The position numbers were made by a program, and so were the translations under genes. DNA of 52,368 bases from Chromatiales bacterium (GTDB taxonomy: Bacteria; Pseudomonadota; Gammaproteobacteria; Steroidobacterales; GCA-2729495), in contig NZCC01000083.1 of the NCBI GenBank assembly GCA_002688175.1, positions 1 through 52,368 of the forward strand, in the 5' to 3' direction. The notes under the pieces were generated by a model, which saw only the letters and a list, made by a program, of their open reading frames with translations, was not told the DNA's origin and did no database searches. Within the stretch, counting starts at the first letter, position 1. Every line of letters starts with the position of its first letter. Shown here in pieces: positions 38,188 through 47,310 of the stretch.

Positions 38188-38214
38188 TTAGCACTCACTG
38201 TTCTAGAGTGCTAA
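38188..38214. promoter_or_regulatory. CIRCE operator (HrcA binding site) upstream of rpoH
   Basis: TTAGCACTC, nine bases, GAGTGCTAA: an exact match to the CIRCE consensus, with both arms perfect and the canonical 9-bp spacer. It lies 32 bp upstream of the rpoH ATG and just downstream of a TATAAT hexamer, so it would be in the transcribed leader. CIRCE is the operator of the heat-shock repressor HrcA, usually found at groESL or dnaK. hrcA itself is not in this window. Confidence 0.93.
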
Positions 38215-38239
38215 TGAGGCCGTCACTATTATCCCTTTT

Positions 38240-38245
38240 ATTATA
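38240..38245 (-). promoter_or_regulatory. Likely -10 element of the rpoH promoter
   Basis: On the minus strand this reads TATAAT within a very AT-rich stretch just after the ftsX stop codon. The -35 region is poorly defined. The nearest candidates (TTATTG, CTTATT) are weak. Transcription from here would begin roughly 20 bp before the CIRCE element. Confidence 0.45.
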
Positions 38246-38268
38246 ATAATAACAATATAAACAATAAG

Positions 38269-39195
38269 TTATACGCGTGGCTGTATTGCAGCAAGATGCC
38301 TTGCAACGGCCGACCAGGCGCCGCTGAGCCCGACTATGAGGCCGATCGTGAATACGGTCAGCAGCGTGCTGCCGTCGATGCCGAACGGCTTGAAACCCCC
38401 GCCATAAAGCCGGATGAGACGTTCGACAGGTCCGCTCAAGAGCCACAGGCTAACGACCAGCAGCACAATAGCGAAGACTCCGCCAAACAGGCCATACCAG
38501 AAGCCTGTGTACAGAAAGGGTCGCCTGACAAATCCGTCACTGGCGCCGAATAACTTGGAGACCTCGATTTCGGCGCGCCGATTCTCTATATCGAGCCGGA
38601 TGGTATTGCCGATGATGACGATTACGGCCCCGACGAGCAGAATTGCTGCAACCCAGACGGTCCGCCAGGCAAGGTCCAGGATGGCGCTGAGACGCCGCAC
38701 CCAATCCGTATCCAGTTTTACGAGATCAACCAGCGGATCCTGAACCAGCATATTTTTTAGTGCTTTCAGGGTTGCCAGTTCCGCATCAGCTGTCGGGCGT
38801 ACGACTATCGTATGGGGCAGCGGGTTATCGGTGAGTGCTCGGACCAGGTCGCCGAGTTCTGTGTCGTTACGAAATTCCTGGAGGGCCTCGCTGGCGCTGA
38901 TCAACTGAGTCGATCTGACCACAGCTTCTTCATCAAGTCGTGCGCGCAGATCTTCGGCTTGCCCAAGACTGACTCCGGGCTTCGTATAGACTGAAAAATC
39001 ACGAATATCTTCAAGACCACCGGCAAGTGCCCGTCCATTTTTGACCATGATGCTCAGCGCTGATGGCAGTGCGAGCGCAATTCCGATCACTGCAATTGTC
39101 AGCATGCTGGCGATGGGCTTGCGAACCATGTTGCCAAGCGCACCGATACAGTTTTGCGCATGCCGGATGAGATAATTGTTAAGAGTACGTAGCAT
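38269..39195 (-). CDS. ftsX: Cell division protein FtsX
   Basis: The product has 308 residues with one membrane helix near residues 25-50, a periplasmic domain (about 60-190), and three further helices, the FtsX topology. With FtsE it forms an ABC-type complex at the division septum that activates peptidoglycan hydrolases. It starts 19 bp after ftsE in the same operon. It ends in the AT-rich rpoH promoter. Confidence 0.95.
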   Translation of the reverse strand: MLRTLNNYLIRHAQNCIGALGNMVRKPIASMLTIAVIGIALALPSALSIMVKNGRALAGGLEDIRDFSVYTKPGVSLGQAEDLRARLDEEAVVRSTQLISASEALQEFRNDTELGDLVRALTDNPLPHTIVVRPTADAELATLKALKNMLVQDPLVDLVKLDTDWVRRLSAILDLAWRTVWVAAILLVGAVIVIIGNTIRLDIENRRAEIEVSKLFGASDGFVRRPFLYTGFWYGLFGGVFAIVLLVVSLWLLSGPVERLIRLYGGGFKPFGIDGSTLLTVFTIGLIVGLSGAWSAVARHLAAIQPRV

Positions 39196-39214
39196 CCATT
39201 GCCCAGTCAGTTAT

Positions 39215-39871
39215 TCAGTCTGCTTTGATTTCGCCATTTTCAAGGACGATCCGACGACCGCCAAGTTGCTCAATCAGGCCAAGATCATGTGTTGCGATGA
39301 GCATCGTGACGCCGACTTCATTAAAGCGTCGAAACAGGTTCATGATATCCAGTGACAATTTCGGATCGAGGTTACCGGTCGGCTCATCGGCAATCAGGAG
39401 TTTTGGTCGGGCAACAATGGCCCGTGCGATACCGACGCGCTGTTGCTCACCCGTCGACAGCATGGTCGGCGTGTGTTGTTCCTTGTCCAGCAGGCCAACG
39501 TAATCAAGCGCGGCCCGAACCCTGCCGCGAATTTCACGTTGCGCATAGCCGGCGATGATCATGGGCAGGGCGATATTTTCAAACACCGAGCGATCTTCGA
39601 GCAGCTTGTGATCCTGAAATACCATGCCGATCTGCTGTCGATGTGCCGGAATCCGACGCTGGGGCAAGCGACCAATATTGCGTCCTTCGACGAGGACCTG
39701 GCCCTGTGTGGGTCTCTCTATCAGGGCAATGAGCTTGAGTAGTGTGCTCTTGCCGGCGCCCGAATGGCCGGTTAGAAAAATGAGTTCCCCGCTATCAACG
39801 TCAAACGAAACATTACGCAGAGCTTCACGGCCCTTGTCGTATCGTTTGGTGACCTTATCGAAGCGAATCAT
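39215..39871 (-). CDS. ftsE: Cell division ATP-binding protein FtsE
   Basis: The 218-residue ABC ATPase has Walker A GHSGAGKST, Walker B LLIADEP, and the H-loop ATHDLGL. The signature reads LSTGEQQR where LSGGEQQR is usual, a Gly to Thr change in the loop that contacts ATP of the partner subunit. It pairs with FtsX. Its ATG overlaps the ftsY stop by 4 bp. Confidence 0.96.
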   Translation of the reverse strand: MIRFDKVTKRYDKGREALRNVSFDVDSGELIFLTGHSGAGKSTLLKLIALIERPTQGQVLVEGRNIGRLPQRRIPAHRQQIGMVFQDHKLLEDRSVFENIALPMIIAGYAQREIRGRVRAALDYVGLLDKEQHTPTMLSTGEQQRVGIARAIVARPKLLIADEPTGNLDPKLSLDIMNLFRRFNEVGVTMLIATHDLGLIEQLGGRRIVLENGEIKAD

Positions 39872-40803
39872 TCGGGTTCGACGAGTGCGGCAGCATATTG
39901 CTCCGCATTGAAAACGCCCATGTCATCAATATCTTCACCGACACCAATATATCTGAAGGGTACATCCAGTTGTTCGGCGATCGACAACAGTACGCCGCCC
40001 TTGCCGCCACCATCCAGTTTGGTCATCGTGATGCCGGTCAGGCCGATAGCTTGATGGAATTCGACGGCCTGATTGACTGCATTCTGCCCCTGGCTCGAAT
40101 CAAGCACGAGCATGCGCTCGTGTGGCGCTTCGGGGTCGAGTCGCGCCGCAATTCGTACGACCTTTGCCAGTTCGTCCATCAGGCCCGACTTGTTCTGCAG
40201 ACGTCCGGCCGTATCAGCCAGGATGACATCAATACCTCTGGCCCTGGCAGCCTCGAAGGCGTCATATACCACTGCAGCTGGGTCGGCGCCGGATTGTTGC
40301 GCGATGACCGGAATTTCGTTGCGTTCACCCCATGCCTGCAGTTGTTCGATGGCTGCTGCACGAAATGTGTCACCGGCGGCCAGCATGACAGACAGGCCCT
40401 GATGAGTAAGTTTTTTGGCAAGTTTGCCGATGGTCGTCGTTTTGCCTGAACCGTTTACGCCGACCACAAGAATCAGGTAGGGACGAGGGCTTGACGGGAT
40501 CACCAGCGGTTGGGCATGTGGCTCAAGTATTTCGATCAGTGACTCACGCAGGGCATCGCGGATATCCTGATCATTGCCGATCGATCGACTGCCGATTCTG
40601 CGCCGTAGTCCGCTGATGATTCGGTCGGTGGCCTCGAGACCTACATCAGCGAGCAGTAATTGCGTCTCAAGTTCCTCTTCGAGTTCAGCATCGAACTTGT
40701 GTCCGGACAATCCGAATGTCAGGCCCAGACCTTTGCCGCCTGAGAGTTTTCGTCGCAGACGGCCAAAAAAACCGGAGGCTTCTTGTTTAGAGTTCTGTGG
40801 CAT
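39868..40803 (-). CDS. ftsY: Signal recognition particle receptor FtsY
   Basis: The product has 311 residues. It is the GTPase that docks SRP-ribosome complexes at the inner membrane. The N-terminal segment is short and basic (FFGRLRRKLSGGKGLG), without the long acidic A domain of E. coli FtsY. The NG domain has GVNGSGKTTTIGKLA, DTAGRLQNK, and TKLDGGGKGG. ATGs at 40803, 40812 and 40839 are in frame with no decisive ribosome site. I use 40803. It heads the ftsYEX operon and is divergent from rsmD. Confidence 0.96.
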   Translation of the reverse strand: MPQNSKQEASGFFGRLRRKLSGGKGLGLTFGLSGHKFDAELEEELETQLLLADVGLEATDRIISGLRRRIGSRSIGNDQDIRDALRESLIEILEPHAQPLVIPSSPRPYLILVVGVNGSGKTTTIGKLAKKLTHQGLSVMLAAGDTFRAAAIEQLQAWGERNEIPVIAQQSGADPAAVVYDAFEAARARGIDVILADTAGRLQNKSGLMDELAKVVRIAARLDPEAPHERMLVLDSSQGQNAVNQAVEFHQAIGLTGITMTKLDGGGKGGVLLSIAEQLDVPFRYIGVGEDIDDMGVFNAEQYAAALVEPE

Positions 40804-40922
40804 GGCGCGCATGGTACCGTTTTCATGCCGCGACAACATTGCTACTGTAAAAAATAAGCTGAACCAATGCTTACATAGGGTTAATGATGCGGCTGCAGCA
40901 AAATTTAGTCACAATGCCAGAT

Positions 40923-41501
40923 ATGGCGAAGCGGGGTTCCAGTGGTCAGTCGGGTAAGTTGCGGATCATCAGCGGGCGCTGGCGTGGACGGCGTTTTCAG
41001 TGTCCGCCTGGCGAGGTGACGCGACCAACCGGTGATCGCATACGGGAGACGCTGTTCAACTGGCTTGACCCCTTCATCACCGGGTCCCGTTGTCTCGATC
41101 TGTTTGCAGGAACCGGTGCGCTGGGTCTCGAGGCGCTATCCCGCGGCGCTGCCGGGGTTTCATTTGTGGATCAAGATCCCCGTGCTGTCCGACAGCTTGA
41201 GGCAACACTTCGGCAATGGGACTGTGCCGATGCCGAAGTCCTCAAGGAGGACGCATTGCATTTTCTTGCCGGTACACCGCGACCCTTCGATATCATTTTT
41301 CTTGATCCGCCGTTCGGCGTCATTGATCCGGGAAATTTGTGTACACTGCTCGACAATAAGTGGCTCACGCACAATGCACACATCTATATTGAGATGCGAC
41401 GCGGTGATGCAATGCCAGAGTTGCCTCCAGGCTGGGCAGTCATTCGGGACAAGACCGCCGGACAGGTACAATTCATGTTGGTCCACAGGACCGGCGAATG
41501 A
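40923..41501 (+). CDS. rsmD: 16S rRNA (guanine-966-N2)-methyltransferase RsmD
   Basis: The product has about 192 residues. RsmD signatures are LRIISGRWRGRRF, RPTGDRIRETLFNWL, and LDLFAGTGALGLEALSRGA for SAM binding, with catalytic motif DPPFG. It methylates G966 in the small-subunit rRNA. In-frame ATGs at 40884, 40914 and 40923 are possible. The stop codon falls close to the start of coaD, and the rsmD-coaD pairing is widespread. Confidence 0.95.
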   Translation: MAKRGSSGQSGKLRIISGRWRGRRFQCPPGEVTRPTGDRIRETLFNWLDPFITGSRCLDLFAGTGALGLEALSRGAAGVSFVDQDPRAVRQLEATLRQWDCADAEVLKEDALHFLAGTPRPFDIIFLDPPFGVIDPGNLCTLLDNKWLTHNAHIYIEMRRGDAMPELPPGWAVIRDKTAGQVQFMLVHRTGE

Positions 41502-41533
41502 AGCGAGTTTATCAACAGGAGCGTAAACCAGTG

Positions 41534-42016
41534 TCAGTCGGCGCGATGTATCCCGGCACCTTCGACCCGATTACCAACGGGCATACCGAACTCGTGCGTC
41601 GGGCAGCGAAGCTGTTCGACCGGATTGTTGTGGCAATTGCTGAAAGCCCGGCCAAGCAACCTTTGTTCAGTTTTGATGAACGCATCCTGCTGGCGCGTGC
41701 CGCACTGGCGGATCTGCCAAATGTGTCAATCGATGGATATAAAGGATTAACGGTCGACTATGCTGCTGAACAAGGTCTTAGTGTCATCATTCGAGGTCTC
41801 CGGGCGGTGACTGATTTCGAACATGAATTCCAACTGGCAAGCATGAATCGGCACCTCAATGCCGGGGTTGAGACGGTATTGCTGACGCCAACCGATGAGT
41901 ACGCATTCATTTCATCGTCACTGGTTCGTGAAGTGGCTGCACTCGGTGGTGATGTGAACAAGTTTGTACATCCGGATGTGGCCCGTGCGTTGCAGGTCCG
42001 ACGCAAAAATTCCTAG
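41534..42016 (+). CDS. coaD: Phosphopantetheine adenylyltransferase
   Basis: CoaD catalyses the fourth step of CoA synthesis, adenylating 4'-phosphopantetheine. Nucleotidyltransferase motifs are GTFDPITNGH (the TxGH site) and ISSSLVREVA. I chose the GTG at 41534, which has AGGAG nine bases upstream and yields 160 residues, the normal length. The ATG at 41498 overlaps the rsmD stop but adds twelve residues unlike the family. Confidence 0.95.
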   Translation, partial: SVGAMYPGTFDPITNGHTELVRRAAKLFDRIVVAIAESPAKQPLFSFDERILLARAALADLPNVSIDGYKGLTVDYAAEQGLSVIIRGLRAVTDFEHEFQLASMNRHLNAGVETVLLTPTDEYAFISSSLVREVAALGGDVNKFVHPDVARALQVRRKNS

Positions 42017-42057
42017 ATCAGATTGAGCACCCCCGACACAGTCTCCGTGAGGAAATA

Positions 42058-43800
42058 ATGCGCATTATTGTTCTCTTTATCATTCTCTTTGCTGCTGCCT
42101 GTAACTCTGCAACAGAGATCTCTGCCGACAGGCAGGGTGTCGGAAAGGGGCTGCCCAATTCATGGACCAAAGGCGCGATGGTTGTTGCTGCCAATCCACA
42201 TGCGGTGGCGGCAGCCATTGAGATTCTGGAGCAGGGTGGACATGCAGTGGATGCCGCCATCGCTGCTCACACCGTGCTGGGGCTGGTAGAGCCGCAAAGT
42301 TCCGGCATTGGCGGCGGTGGATTCATGCTGGTCTACGACCGGGCCAGCAATAATCTCAGTGCGTATGACGGTCGCGAAACGGCACCCGCCGGGGCCAGTG
42401 AAGACATGTTCATGCACGATGGCAAAGCCCTGGGCTTCCTCAAGGCCTGGCAAAGTGGTGTGTCGGTAGGGGTTCCCGGGGCAGTTGCGATGTACCAGCT
42501 CGCCCATGAGGATCATGGCCGGCTGGCCTGGTCAAAAGTATTCCAGCCGGCGATCCGACTCGCTACAGACGGCTTTGAAGTATCTCCCCGGTTGGCGAAT
42601 ATGGTGCGAGGAATGGCCAGGCCAACTCGCCTTGATGACAATCCAGTGACGGCAAAATATTTCTATCCGGATGGTAAGCCGTTATCGATGGGCCATCTGC
42701 TGAAGAATCGGGAATATGCCGAGACCTTGAAGCGAATAGCCGGTGAAGGTATACAAGCCTTTTATTCCGGTGACATCGCTGCACAGATTGTCGTCGCCGC
42801 GCAGGCAGAGCCCAACGGCGGTACGTTGACCGTCACCGACATGGAAAACTACCGAGCCATAAAACGTGAAGCAGTTTGCGGTGGCTTCCGTAACCTGACG
42901 ATATGTGCTCCACCGCCGCCATCATCTGGTTTTGTGCAGATTATGATTGCCGGCCTTTACGATTATCTGGCTACTGATGCGACCAGCCACAGTGAAAAAG
43001 TGCAGGCATTTGTAGATGCGCAACGACTTAGCTACGCTGATCGGGATCATTTTGTTGCCGATCCTGCCTATATTGATGTGCCATTTGACGTGTTGATCAG
43101 ACCTGACTACATCAGGTATCGGGCCAAAGAAAGATTCGCCCCTGATGCAGCAACAACTCCCGGTGATCCGGCTGCCATCGATAGTATGGCAACTGCTGCT
43201 TCATTGTGGGGCGTGGATACGACGGTGGAGATTGGCGGGACCACTCATTTGTCCATCATTGATCAGTATGGCAATGCGGTATCGTTGACCGCGTCAGTCG
43301 AAGCGGCCTTTGGTTCATCTCGCTGGGCCGGCGGGTTTCTTCTGAACAATGAACTGACGGATTTCGCCAAGACGCCGGCCGCTGATGGACGGGTGGTTGC
43401 CAATGCGATTGCACCCGGTAAGCGACCCCGTTCATCCATGTCACCCATTATTGTTTTTGACCAGAATAATGATTTGTTAATGGTCACCGGTTCACCTGGG
43501 GGTAACTCAATTCTTGCCTATGTCGCTAAATCCGTACTCGGGGTGCTGGACTGGAATTTTTCGGCCCAGCAGGCCGTAGATTATCCAAATATTTTTGCCC
43601 GGGGACGGTCAATACGGGTGGAAGCAGCTGATGCAACCGGCCAACAATTAGCCGCGACCCTCTCCGCTTTAGGCTACACAGTGCAGAAGCCTAGAAATGA
43701 AACCTCCGGTCTTCACATGATTGTCGTGCGTCCCGATGGGTTGGAGGGAGGTGCAGATAAACGTCGTGAAGGCACGGTGGGCATTCTGCAACCAAATTAA
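42058..43800 (+). CDS. ggt: Gamma-glutamyltransferase
   Basis: The 580-residue Ntn hydrolase precursor cleaves itself before Thr395 in GGTTHLSIID. The large-subunit signature GLVEPQSSGIGGGGFMLVYD and the small-subunit oxyanion segment GSPGGNSI are present. It transfers or hydrolyses the gamma-glutamyl group of glutathione. The N-terminus (LFAAACNSA) has a plausible lipobox with Cys15, so the enzyme may be lipid-anchored in the envelope rather than free in the periplasm. The gene lies 41 bp after coaD. Confidence 0.95.
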   Translation: MRIIVLFIILFAAACNSATEISADRQGVGKGLPNSWTKGAMVVAANPHAVAAAIEILEQGGHAVDAAIAAHTVLGLVEPQSSGIGGGGFMLVYDRASNNLSAYDGRETAPAGASEDMFMHDGKALGFLKAWQSGVSVGVPGAVAMYQLAHEDHGRLAWSKVFQPAIRLATDGFEVSPRLANMVRGMARPTRLDDNPVTAKYFYPDGKPLSMGHLLKNREYAETLKRIAGEGIQAFYSGDIAAQIVVAAQAEPNGGTLTVTDMENYRAIKREAVCGGFRNLTICAPPPPSSGFVQIMIAGLYDYLATDATSHSEKVQAFVDAQRLSYADRDHFVADPAYIDVPFDVLIRPDYIRYRAKERFAPDAATTPGDPAAIDSMATAASLWGVDTTVEIGGTTHLSIIDQYGNAVSLTASVEAAFGSSRWAGGFLLNNELTDFAKTPAADGRVVANAIAPGKRPRSSMSPIIVFDQNNDLLMVTGSPGGNSILAYVAKSVLGVLDWNFSAQQAVDYPNIFARGRSIRVEAADATGQQLAATLSALGYTVQKPRNETSGLHMIVVRPDGLEGGADKRREGTVGILQPN

Positions 43801-43849
43801 ACCACCCTTAACAAGGAAACGGTTTTAACCTCGATTAACAGGCACAGGC

Positions 43850-44665
43850 TTACCGCTGACAATTCGGGCAGTAAAAAGTTGAGCGTTGGCCGAGCGTGAT
43901 CTGGCGAATGGGTTGCCGACACTTTATGCAGGCTTCATCTTGCCGGTCGTAGACATTCAGTTCATTGCTGAAATAGCCCGGTTTTCCTTCGCCGTTATAA
44001 AAATCACGTAACGTAGTGCCACCATGGTGTATCGACTCCTGCAGCACGAGTTTGACTGCTTCGGTCAGGTGCATCATGCGTTCGAGTGAGATGCGCCCGG
44101 CGGCCCGCTTGGGGTGAATGCCGGCCCGGAACAGTGATTCACTCGCATAGATATTACCGACCCCGACGACAATTGCAGCGTTCATCAGGTGGGGCTTGAT
44201 AGCGATCCGGCGACCTTTGCTCACCGTGTGTAAATAGTGACCGGTAAAAGCAGAGCTCAGCGGTTCAGGGCCGAGGCGGGTTAACAACGGGTGGCTGAGT
44301 GGATTGTCGTCGGTCCGGAGCAGGCAACCGAAACGGCGTGGATCGTTGTAGCGCAGGATATAGTCAGAATTAATTTCAATGTCGACATGGTCATGTTTTT
44401 TTGGCGCCGTACCGGGTTTGACAAACCTCAGAGTGCCGGACATGCCGAGATGGATAATTATTGTGCCGTTGTCGGTCTTTACCAGCAGGTACTTGGCGCG
44501 ACGATTAACCGAATTGATGGTGCATCCTGCCAGGTGTTTTGCCATATTGGCCGGGACAGGCCAGCGGAGTCGATGTTCACGGATAGTGACGCTGGTGATT
44601 TTCGCGTTGGTCAGACGTGGCGCAATTCCGCGCCTCGTGATTTCAACTTCCGGTAATTCTGGCAT
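43850..44665 (-). CDS. mutM: Formamidopyrimidine-DNA glycosylase
   Basis: MutM removes 8-oxoguanine and formamidopyrimidines. The 271-residue protein begins PELPEVEITRRGI after Met, with catalytic Pro2 and Glu3. The helix-two-turn-helix includes NIYASESLFRAGIHP. The C-terminal zinc finger is CIKCRQP to CPNCQR with the spacing CX2C-X16-CX2C. It converges with ggt and lies downstream of rpmG beyond two terminators. Confidence 0.97.
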   Translation of the reverse strand: MPELPEVEITRRGIAPRLTNAKITSVTIREHRLRWPVPANMAKHLAGCTINSVNRRAKYLLVKTDNGTIIIHLGMSGTLRFVKPGTAPKKHDHVDIEINSDYILRYNDPRRFGCLLRTDDNPLSHPLLTRLGPEPLSSAFTGHYLHTVSKGRRIAIKPHLMNAAIVVGVGNIYASESLFRAGIHPKRAAGRISLERMMHLTEAVKLVLQESIHHGGTTLRDFYNGEGKPGYFSNELNVYDRQDEACIKCRQPIRQITLGQRSTFYCPNCQR

Positions 44666-44705
44666 CAGGATCGTTGCTCAGTTGCTGGTTTTCTGGCAGA
44701 AAAAA

Positions 44706-44720
44706 ACCGCCTTCGGCGGT
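44706..44720. terminator. Terminator hairpin between rpmG and mutM (distal)
   Basis: ACCGCC/GGCGGT with a TTC loop. On the minus strand the stem is followed by a run of six or seven T, so it ends rpmBG transcripts that escape the first terminator. It lies about 40 bp upstream of the mutM ATG, isolating mutM from the ribosomal protein operon. Confidence 0.8.
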
Positions 44721-44733
44721 TGCTAGTTTAGCT

Positions 44734-44761
44734 AAAAAAAACTGCCTTTCGGCAGTTTTTT
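44734..44761. terminator. Terminator hairpin overlapping the rpmG stop (proximal)
   Basis: ACTGCC/GGCAGT with a TTTC loop, flanked by seven A on one side and six T on the other. It can therefore act in both directions. On the minus strand it begins at the rpmG stop codon and ends the rpmB-rpmG transcript. Confidence 0.85.
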
Positions 44762-44915
44762 ATTTAATCTTGGCTTCCTTGTAGATCACGTGTTTGCGGA
44801 TCCTCGGATCAAATTTCTTGACCTCGACCTTTTTGGGGTGCAGGCGTTTATTTTTAGTCGTGGTGTAGAAATGTCCGGTGCCGGCCGACGAGACTAGTCT
44901 GATTTTATCGCGCAT
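44760..44915 (-). CDS. rpmG: 50S ribosomal protein L33
   Basis: The 51-residue protein reads [20 protein letters not shown] and ends VIYKEAKIK, the standard gammaproteobacterial L33 without the zinc-binding cysteines. AGGAG lies 9 bases upstream of the ATG at 44915. It follows rpmB by 30 bp in the conserved rpmBG operon. The stop codon merges into the A run of the terminator. Confidence 0.95.
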   Translation of the reverse strand: MRDKIRLVSSAGTGHFYTTTKNKRLHPKKVEVKKFDPRIRKHVIYKEAKIK

Positions 44916-44945
44916 CTTTTTGTACTCCTGAATCTGCGGCTATCG

Positions 44946-45182
44946 TTACACTTTTTCGCCGCGCTTGCGCAGGTCAGCAATAACTTTTTCGATACCATGC
45001 TTGTCGATAATACGCATGCCCTTTGCAGAGACACGCAGTTTCACATAACGCTGCTCACTCTCAAGCCAGAAACGATGTGAGTGTATGTTCGGCAGGAAGC
45101 GCCGCCGTGTCTTGTTATGGGCGTGCGATACATTATTGCCGGAGATGGATCGTTTTCCGGTGACCTGACAAACGCGGGACAT
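44946..45182 (-). CDS. rpmB: 50S ribosomal protein L28
   Basis: The 78-residue protein begins [21 protein letters not shown], then [11 protein letters not shown], typical L28. It is the first gene of the rpmBG operon, 96 bp downstream of radC in the same direction. The gap (45183-45278) presumably holds the operon promoter. Confidence 0.97.
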   Translation of the reverse strand: MSRVCQVTGKRSISGNNVSHAHNKTRRRFLPNIHSHRFWLESEQRYVKLRVSAKGMRIIDKHGIEKVIADLRKRGEKV

Positions 45183-45278
45183 GTCGAACCTCTGAATTAA
45201 TTAATCTTACGCGCTGCTTGAGCAGCGAAAGGCGCGTTGTTATACCAGTCCGGGCCGTTTGAAACAAGTGCAGCCGCA

Positions 45279-45962
45279 TCAGAGCAGACCTCGGCTGGCC
45301 AGTGACACACTGGTCCCGTCGCCGATAATGAAGTGGTCGAGCAAGCGTATATCAACGAGATTGAGCGCAGCGCCGATACGGCGGGTGATCAGGCGGTCCG
45401 CCTCACTCGGTTCCGCAACACCGGATGGATGGTTGTGGGCGAGAATCACGGCTGCCGCATTGCGATACAAGGCCTGTTTGACGACTTCTCGCGGGTACAC
45501 CGTCGTGTTGTCTATCGTTCCCCTGAATAGCTCGTCGAAGGCGAGGACCCGGTGACGATTATCGAGAAATAAGCAGCAGAATACCTCGTGAGGTCGGTCA
45601 CGGAGGCGCGCCAGCAGAAATTGTGTGCTATCGGACGGGCTGGCAATGTGCTTGCCGGGAGCCAGTTTCTCCTCAAGATAGCGGCAGCAGCATTCTCGTG
45701 CGGCACTCAGAACGGCGGCCTTGCCCGGGCCAATTCCATGGACCTTCTGCAATGCGCTGCCAGGCGCATTCAAAATGCCGCGCATACCACCAAACTGGCT
45801 GAGCAAGGTATGCGCCAGGTCCACGGCGGACGAACCAGGGGTGCCGCGACCGAGCAGGATCGCGATCAGCTCGGCATCTGACAGTTTCCCGGCGCCGGCC
45901 AGCCTGAGGCGCTCACGTGGCATTTCACATGCGGGCCAGTCCTTGATCGTCACGGGCGCCAT
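45279..45962 (-). CDS. radC: RadC family (JAB-domain) protein
   Basis: The 227-residue protein has an N-terminal helix-hairpin-helix region (KLSDAELIAILLGRGTPG and VHGIGPGKAA) and a C-terminal JAB/JAMM metalloenzyme domain with VILAHNHPSG and the acidic SEAD. The biochemical role is unsettled, despite the name. Its place between rpmB and a divergent coaBC matches the E. coli and Pseudomonas order. Confidence 0.96.
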   Translation of the reverse strand: MAPVTIKDWPACEMPRERLRLAGAGKLSDAELIAILLGRGTPGSSAVDLAHTLLSQFGGMRGILNAPGSALQKVHGIGPGKAAVLSAARECCCRYLEEKLAPGKHIASPSDSTQFLLARLRDRPHEVFCCLFLDNRHRVLAFDELFRGTIDNTTVYPREVVKQALYRNAAAVILAHNHPSGVAEPSEADRLITRRIGAALNLVDIRLLDHFIIGDGTSVSLASRGLL

Positions 45963-46098
45963 GAAGGGTATTTTCAGTGCCCTGAGCAGAGTAAGCCATA
46001 TCCAAATCGGCCTTGGTACCTAAAAAATGGGAATGTGGAGGTACCGGTGGTAACTTAATAGTCTATTGGTGTTTAGTTATCAGCGTTCATTGCGCATT

Positions 46099-47310
46099 AT
46101 GTCAAATCAACGTCCAGTCAGAATTATTCTCGGTATCACCGGGGGAATCGCCGCCTATAAAAGTCCGGATCTAGTACGCCGGCTGCGCACAGAGGGTGCC
46201 GAGGTTCAGGTGGTCATGACACCCAGTGGTGAGAATATGGTATCGCCGCCTGTGTTTCAGGCGGTGTCCGGACGAGCTGTACGGGGTGATCTGTGGGATG
46301 CCCAGGCTGAAGATGCGATGGGGCACATCGAGTTGGCCCGCTGGGCCGACCTGGTTCTCGTTGCCCCGGCAACGGCCAATATCATGGCGCAAATCGCCTC
46401 TGGTACGGCTTCCGGGCTGCTGACAACGCTGTGTCTGGCCACCAAAGCGCCCCTGGTGCTGGCGCCCGCAATGAATCAGGCAATGTGGCTAAATCCCGCG
46501 ACCCAGGCAAATCTGCACTTGCTGGTTGAACGTGGTGTACGTTTTATCGGTCCCGCTGATGGCGAACAGGCCTGTGGTGAGGTCGGGCCCGGACGCATGG
46601 TCGAGCCGGAGGAGATAGTTGCCGTGTTATCAGCGGAAGTATCCGGGGTATCACAATGTCTCGCGGGTCTAAGCATATTGATCACCGCCGGACCAACGCG
46701 TGAACCGATTGATCCGGTACGGTACGTCAGTAATCGCAGTTCAGGAAAAATGGGGTTTGCGCTTGCACGTGCGGCAGCGGCGGCGGGCGCGAAGGTTAAG
46801 CTTGTTGCCGGGGCTGTCAGTCTTGAGACACCGGTGAATGTCGAGCGCATCGATGTTGAGACAGCTGAGCAGATGCGCGCTGCAACCCTGGCCGGTGCGC
46901 CGGAAGCCGACATCTATATCGGTGCGGCCGCGATTGCTGATTACCGGCCTGAATTTGTTCCGGAACAAAAAATCAAGAAACAGGCCGCCACGATGGATGT
47001 ACACATGGTTAAATCTGCCGACATTCTGGCTGAGGTTGCCGCCCTGAAAGAGGGGCCATTTACGGTTGGGTTTGCAGCAGAGACTGAGAAGCTTGAAGAA
47101 CACGCACTGGCAAAACTTAACCGCAAAAATCTCGACATGATCGTCGCTAACCTCGTCGGTACTAACCTGTGTTTCGATCGTGACGATAATAGTGTGTTAG
47201 TCCTTTGGCAGGATGGCCGCAAGGAATATGAACGTATGCTGAAATCTGAGTTGGCTGTCAGGCTCCTGACGACCGTTGCCGAAAGATATAGAGTAGCAAA
47301 TCCGTTATGA
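46099..47310 (+). CDS. coaBC: Bifunctional phosphopantothenoylcysteine decarboxylase/synthase
   Basis: The 403-residue protein catalyses steps two and three of CoA synthesis. The N-terminal CoaC flavoprotein domain includes [16 protein letters not shown] and PAMNQAMW. The C-terminal CoaB domain has [27 protein letters not shown], and the lysine-rich KIKKQ. I use the ATG at 46099. The frame is open to 46066. It overlaps dut by 4 bp. Confidence 0.97.
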   Translation: MSNQRPVRIILGITGGIAAYKSPDLVRRLRTEGAEVQVVMTPSGENMVSPPVFQAVSGRAVRGDLWDAQAEDAMGHIELARWADLVLVAPATANIMAQIASGTASGLLTTLCLATKAPLVLAPAMNQAMWLNPATQANLHLLVERGVRFIGPADGEQACGEVGPGRMVEPEEIVAVLSAEVSGVSQCLAGLSILITAGPTREPIDPVRYVSNRSSGKMGFALARAAAAAGAKVKLVAGAVSLETPVNVERIDVETAEQMRAATLAGAPEADIYIGAAAIADYRPEFVPEQKIKKQAATMDVHMVKSADILAEVAALKEGPFTVGFAAETEKLEEHALAKLNRKNLDMIVANLVGTNLCFDRDDNSVLVLWQDGRKEYERMLKSELAVRLLTTVAERYRVANPL

